Assembly: GCF_003044445.1 (NCBI RefSeq)
Contig: NZ_POWX01000013.1
Coordinates: forward strand, 17,588 to 81,587
Reading direction: 5' to 3'
Length of the DNA: 64,000 nucleotides
From: Neisseria mucosa
GTDB taxonomy: Bacteria; Pseudomonadota; Gammaproteobacteria; Burkholderiales; Neisseriaceae
Positions 60,631-64,000 of the stretch are shown in pieces (the first letter of the stretch is position 1; each line of letters starts with the position of its first letter). The notes under the pieces are model-generated. The model worked only from the letters and a program-made list of their open reading frames with translations, searched no databases and was not told the origin of the DNA. A program made the translations under genes and the position numbers.

Positions 60631-62034
60631 ATGGTGAAATGGAATATCTGGAAGAAAATCATAGAAACAATCAGTAAAAACAAGACTTGGTTGTATGAGA
60701 AAAGAAATGCGGTAATAGTTTTGTTTGCAGGGGCCACATCGGCATTTATTTTATGGATTATTCATGAGTTTGTTATCGAAAAGAATCATGACATTCCTCC
60801 TGGTGCTTGGAATCTTATTATTCTGATTGTTTCTTCCCCCGTTGCCTTCGTCATTTGGCATTTCCGCGACGAAAACAATAGACAGCAAATCGAGAACCAG
60901 CGCAAAGACATTAATCTGAAAGAATTTCAAAAACTGTCCGAATGGGTCAGCGGCGCGCATTTGCCGGAAATAAAAACCGTCAGTAAAACCACGCAGAAAA
61001 GCAGCTTAAAAGACGGAGCAGAAATTACAGAACAGCCGACGGAACAATCCGAAGAATATGCCAAAAGACCGGATACTACCGATTTTGATACCTTCAGCAA
61101 ACGTGATGGCGCAATCGCTTTGCAGATTTCCGCCATTTACAACCTGCTGCCGTTTTTCCGAGGTGATTATGGCGAAAGTTTCCGCCTACCTGCATTTAAT
61201 CTGTTGAAGTCTGCTTGGCAGGCGATGCAGCAGGAAAGTTTGAATCGTTTACTGATAGGGGAGATAGGGCAGGAAAATGAGAAGAGTGTAGAAGACGAAG
61301 ATATTATTTGGGATGAAGAAAGCGTTAAATATGAGGTTACGAAAAAAGCGAAAAGTCCAATCGGTGTTGCTTTGACATATGTCCTATCCAGTTTAAATCA
61401 GAGTGGTACTAAATCAAATTTATCTGAATTCCCAATAGAACTTCTTGCAAACCTTTGTTTGGCGGGTATTGATATATTTGGGACAGATTTATCAAGATTA
61501 GAATTGACTGAGATAAATTTGTACGGGGCCAAATTGGTAAAAGTTAATTTACAGAATTCTGTTTTATACAAAGCCGATATGCGCAGAAGTTATATAGCAT
61601 CTACTAATTTACAAAATGCTATGTTAGATAGTAGTGATTTGACAAGAACCCTTTTGGTAAGAGCCGACTTAACTGGGGCACAGTTGGTAGGAGCTAACTT
61701 GACGCAAGCTAATTTGATAAATATAAATTTACGGAATGCAAATTTACAAAATGCCGTACTAATTGATGCTAAATTATCAGAAGTCAATTTACAAAATGCT
61801 GATTTACGATCGGCAGAATTTGAATGGAAAAATTTAAGTCAGAATAATAATAATTTAAGATATGCAAAAATTACGGTTAATGATTTTGTTCGCCGAATAT
61901 ATCGTGAGTGGGACAAGGAAGAAAATATGAAGTGGTCATCTTCAAATGAAAGATTACATGTCATGCAGAAATTTTTTGAAGAAACGGGAATTCAAATTTT
62001 TGATGAAGAAGGAAATATCATGGTTGGAAAATAA
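60631..62034 (+). CDS. Membrane-anchored pentapeptide-repeat protein
   Basis: 467 aa; ATG 60631 follows AAAGGGAGTG. Two transmembrane helices near the N-terminus (AVIVLFAGATSAFILWIIH, AWNLIILIVSSPVAFVIW), then a charged coil, a middle domain with a conserved-looking DGAIALQISAIYNLLPFFRGDYGESFRLPAFNLLKSAWQA segment, and about 25 pentapeptide repeats A(D/N)LXX from residue 275 to 400 (LTGAQLVGANLTQANLININLRNANLQNA), ending in a helical tail. The repeats form a right-handed quadrilateral beta helix, sometimes a DNA mimic. Function unknown; similar layouts occur in defence-associated or stress genes. Bases after about 61280 are markedly A/T-rich. It is bracketed by long direct repeats. Confidence 0.8.
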   Translation: MVKWNIWKKIIETISKNKTWLYEKRNAVIVLFAGATSAFILWIIHEFVIEKNHDIPPGAWNLIILIVSSPVAFVIWHFRDENNRQQIENQRKDINLKEFQKLSEWVSGAHLPEIKTVSKTTQKSSLKDGAEITEQPTEQSEEYAKRPDTTDFDTFSKRDGAIALQISAIYNLLPFFRGDYGESFRLPAFNLLKSAWQAMQQESLNRLLIGEIGQENEKSVEDEDIIWDEESVKYEVTKKAKSPIGVALTYVLSSLNQSGTKSNLSEFPIELLANLCLAGIDIFGTDLSRLELTEINLYGAKLVKVNLQNSVLYKADMRRSYIASTNLQNAMLDSSDLTRTLLVRADLTGAQLVGANLTQANLININLRNANLQNAVLIDAKLSEVNLQNADLRSAEFEWKNLSQNNNNLRYAKITVNDFVRRIYREWDKEENMKWSSSNERLHVMQKFFEETGIQIFDEEGNIMVGK

Positions 62035-62061
62035 CAGACGTATATTTGCATGAATCTTTGC

Positions 62062-62101
62062 AAAGGTCGTCTGAAATCAAAATCTTGGTTTCAGACGACC
62101 T
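62062..62101. terminator. DUS inverted pair after the pentapeptide gene
   Basis: AAAGGTCGTCTGAAATC ... TGGTTTCAGACGACCTG, loop about 11 nt, 28 bp past the stop. Confidence 0.75.
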
Positions 62102-62138
62102 GTTCTTATAAACAAATCACGCCAAACACCCCGCCGCC

Positions 62139-62243
62139 GTCATTCCCGCGCAGGCTGGAATCCATCGTAAATTCTAAGAAACTGATGTTTGAAAACAGTT
62201 GCCGAGATTCAAAAGTAGATTCCCGCCTACGCGGGAATGACGG
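62139..62243. repeat. dRS3-flanked element, second copy
   Basis: dRS3 units at 62142-62161 (degenerate, CTGGAAT end) and 62219-62238 (ATTCCCGCCTACGCGGGAAT). The interior TCCATCGTAAATTCTAAGAA matches 59673 onward closely. Confidence 0.82.
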
Positions 62244-62245
62244 TA

Positions 62246-62420
62246 GTTGGACAGAAATTTATGCTGCGACTTGCAGCCTGCCCCCTCTCCCGTTCGGCGG
62301 GAGAGGGCTGGGGAGAGGGTGGCTCTGTGGGCTGCACGAATTTGATTTCCCCTCAAGCCGCAAAGCCCCCCATCCTAGCCTTCCCCCGCCGGACGGGGGA
62401 AGGAACAAGATTGCTGCTAT
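62246..62420. repeat. CTCTCCCG composite palindromic repeat, copy D
   Basis: GGACAGAAATTTATGCTGCG ... GGAACAAGATTGCTGCTATG; follows the dRS3 element directly, as copy A does at 59758. Confidence 0.8.
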
Positions 62421-62423
62421 GGA

Positions 62424-62462
62424 AAAAGGTCGTCTGAAACCCAAATCCTGTTTCAGACGACC
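62424..62462. terminator. DUS inverted pair after the thioredoxin-fold lipoprotein
   Basis: AAAAGGTCGTCTGAAACCC ... TGTTTCAGACGACCTC, about 60 bp beyond the minus-strand stop. Confidence 0.7.
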
Positions 62463-62520
62463 TCTCTTCATCCCTCCGCAAAATCTTTAACACTCAAGCG
62501 GATAATCTCAAACGGGCGGT

Positions 62521-63042
62521 TTACCGCAAGCCGTTTGCGTCCAGCCATTTCTCCAAGTCTTCGGCGCTGATTTTGCCGCCGTTTTCTTCCAAATCGAGTT
62601 TGTTGACTTGTTTGCCTTTGCTGTATTTCGTGAGGACGGGCGTGCCGCCGAGTTTGTATTGTTGGCGGAACGCGGTCCATGCTTCTTTGTCTTGGTGCAG
62701 GCGGTGGACATTGACGAAGTAGATTTTGCCGTTCAGGTTGCGGCTGGCGATGTAGCGTTTGAACATGGGTTCGAAGGCGTTGCAGTCGCCGCAGCTCGGG
62801 CGGCCGATGTAGGCGTAAACGGTGTCTCCGTTGGCGACGCGTTTTTTGAAGCTTTCGACGGTCAGGCTGTCGAGGTGGAAGTAGATGTCGGAATAGGTGT
62901 CTTCCAGCCGCTTGGTGTTTTCGGCGGAAAGGCGCACGGCGGTTTGCGCTTCGGACAGGCTGTTTTTCAGGGCTTCGGTTTCACGGTCGGCGGCGCAGGA
63001 ACACAAGAGCAGCGCGGCGGTCAGGACGGGCAGGATTTTCAT
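62521..63042 (-). CDS. Thioredoxin-fold lipoprotein
   Basis: 173 aa from ATG 63042 with CCAAGGAG upstream. Lipobox LLCSC (Cys16), a helical stretch, then a thioredoxin-like domain with the redox motif RPSCGDCNAF and the cis-Pro segment KLGGTPVLTKY. It resembles the small bacteriocin-accessory/Bta-like thioredoxin proteins more than TlpA or DsbA. Probably periplasmic, membrane-anchored. Partner unknown. The in-frame extension to 63150 crosses a DUS and is not likely coding. Confidence 0.83.
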   Translation of the reverse strand: MKILPVLTAALLLCSCAADRETEALKNSLSEAQTAVRLSAENTKRLEDTYSDIYFHLDSLTVESFKKRVANGDTVYAYIGRPSCGDCNAFEPMFKRYIASRNLNGKIYFVNVHRLHQDKEAWTAFRQQYKLGGTPVLTKYSKGKQVNKLDLEENGGKISAEDLEKWLDANGLR

Positions 63043-63092
63043 GATTTGGCTCCTTGGTTGCGATAGGGAAAGTATACGCTTTTCGCGGCGGC

Positions 63093-63138
63093 GGGGTCGT
63101 CTGAAACGTGGGAAACGGCTTTTTTCAGACGACCTTTT
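63093..63138. other. DUS inverted pair upstream of the lipoprotein
   Basis: GGGGTCGTCTGAAACG ... TTTTCAGACGACCTTTTG with a loop of about 17 nt; the first arm starts GGGGTC rather than AGGTC. Confidence 0.55.
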
Positions 63139-63172
63139 GATGTATGGCAATGGGCGGGTGAAGTTGCGTTGT

Positions 63173-63275
63173 GTAGCGTGGGCTTTGTCCGCGATGGTTT
63201 GGGGGCATCGCTTTTTCGCGGGTATAACCCGCGCTAGGGCAACATTTATCCCTCATTCAGCCGCTCTGCCCCGGC
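63173..63275. repeat. Direct repeat, copy 1
   Basis: About 103 bp starting GTAGCGTGGGCTTTGTCCGC and containing ATGGTTTGGGGGCATCGCTT, repeated at 63391-63495. No gene in 63043-63580 apart from these repeats and a solitary DUS at 63318. Confidence 0.7.
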
Positions 63276-63390
63276 TTTCTTGTCCGACAAGAGTTAAGAA
63301 TTGTTGCTTTTTGAAAAGGTCGTCTGAAATCCAAGATTCGGCTTACAGAACATTTGCTTTGCTTGGAAAGCCCTTGAATGAACCGAATAA

Positions 63391-63495
63391 AGTAGCCTGG
63401 GCTTCGCCCTCGGTGGTTTGGGGGCGTCGCTTTTTCGCGGGTAGAACCCGCGCTAAGGCAGTGTTTATTTCTCATTCAGCAGCCCTACCCCAGCC
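63391..63495. repeat. Direct repeat, copy 2
   Basis: GTAGCCTGGGCTTCGCCCTC start, GGTGGTTTGGGGGCGTCGCT, end CAGCCCTACCCCAGCC. Diverged from copy 1 but alignable along its length. Confidence 0.7.
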
Positions 63496-63580
63496 ATCTC
63501 TTCAACAAAAGGTCGTCTGAAACCTGAACTGCACCCCAAAAGTTGGACATCCCCTCCAACTCACAAGGTGCAGTTTTTTT

Positions 63581-63931
63581 ATGAGCAAATATACATTACA
63601 CTTCAAATACCAAGCCGTACTCCACTACCTGCATATACGCAGCCAACAGCGTACCGCAGATCATTACGGCATTTCCCGAACCCACCTGCGACGATGGATA
63701 CGCGCCTATCAAGAAGGCGGCATCGGCGCACTCGAACATCCCCAATCCAAAACCATGACCGACCACCGCAAAAACCCCTTTATCGCCGACAAACCCGACC
63801 ACGAAAAAACACAGGCAGAGCTTATCGAAGAGTTGTGCTATATGCGCGCAAAGGTTGCCTATCTAAAGGAGTTAAAAGCCCTCAGCCAAAAGCGGACCGC
63901 AAAGGACAAAGCCAAACCGTCCAAACACTGA
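63581..63931 (+). CDS. IS3-family transposase OrfA
   Basis: 116 aa. Helix-turn-helix ADHYGISRTHLRRWIRAYQEGG of the IS3/IS150 group and a C-terminal leucine-zipper-like helix (QAELIEELCYMRAKVAYLKELKAL). It binds the element ends and forms a fusion with OrfB by -1 frameshifting. ATG 63581 directly follows a T run and has AAGGTG about 15 nt upstream. Confidence 0.88.
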   Translation: MSKYTLHFKYQAVLHYLHIRSQQRTADHYGISRTHLRRWIRAYQEGGIGALEHPQSKTMTDHRKNPFIADKPDHEKTQAELIEELCYMRAKVAYLKELKALSQKRTAKDKAKPSKH

Positions 63932-64000
63932 GGGCGCAACACCCGCTCAAATACCTGCTGCACATCGCAAACCTGCCCAAAAGCAGCTTTTACTACCACC
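63901..64000 (+). CDS. IS3-family transposase OrfB, N-terminal part
   Basis: In the -1 frame the sequence reads KGQSQTVQTLRAQHPLKYLL and then HIANLPKSSFYYH, typical of the OrfB N-terminus, overlapping the OrfA end; A-rich AAAAGC/AAAGG stretches are possible slip sites. The DDE catalytic part lies outside the window. Start is approximate. Confidence 0.75.

Larger units (their letters stand above)
63525..64000 (+). mobile_element. IS3-family insertion sequence, left part
   Basis: Left terminal repeat TGAACTGCACCCCAAAAGTT (63525 on) sits directly after a DUS. OrfA lies at 63581-63931; a second frame, offset by -1, encodes the OrfB start. The element runs past the window end. Confidence 0.85.

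Overview
The window comes from a commensal Neisseria of the mucosa/sicca/macacae group. This rests on the dozens of copies of the 12-mer AGGTCGTCTGAA (the DNA uptake sequence dialect of that group), mostly as inverted pairs between genes, together with Correia elements (CREE), dRS3 repeats, a Slam-HpuA-HpuB locus and the divergent norB/aniA pair. Species cannot be fixed from the sequence alone.

Layout. 1-2 kb: right end of an MDA-type filamentous prophage (Zot-like C-terminus) followed by a Piv/IS110 transposase. 2-14 kb: rubredoxin, acyl-CoA dehydrogenase, an AhpD-like protein, D-lactate dehydrogenase (dld), an unannotated-looking SRP RNA (ffs), a 1277-aa FAD/Fe-S/CCG dehydrogenase, ETF-ubiquinone oxidoreductase and a zinc-binding protein ZnuA. 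Most of these feed electrons into the quinone pool. 14-19 kb: yebC, an alanine/glycine symporter, dsbB, rpsO with an elaborate leader, greB. 19-24.5 kb: haemoglobin-haptoglobin iron acquisition, with slam divergent from hpuA-hpuB. 24.6-25.9 kb: a broken prophage polyvalent protein. 26-31 kb: denitrification, norB and aniA divergent, plus a nirV-like gene. 31-36 kb: operon rlmN-pilW-rodZ-ispG, with ndk upstream. 36-43 kb: zapE, ihfB-rpsA-cmk, argH, a LytS/AlgZ-type histidine kinase. 43-50 kb: a GST, pqiABC, lysC, a molybdate-binding Mop protein. 50-59.5 kb: rph, yicC, fumC, an rlmL-type methyltransferase, gloA and the pntA-MAPEG-GFA-pntB cluster. 59.5-64 kb: repeat-rich accessory region with an unusual membrane pentapeptide-repeat protein, a thioredoxin-fold lipoprotein and the left end of an IS3-family element.

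The most interesting points are: the pentapeptide-repeat gene bracketed by two ~285-bp direct repeats; the rpsO leader, which can form a pseudoknot or a terminator-like hairpin; the Slam-HpuAB module without the phase-variation G tract; an orphan znuA with a Zur-like operator; a mop gene whose terminator uses a different DUS dialect; and a CREE-like element with a different core. Regulatory sites and RNA structures were found by eye and are inferences; gene calls rest on recognisable family motifs.
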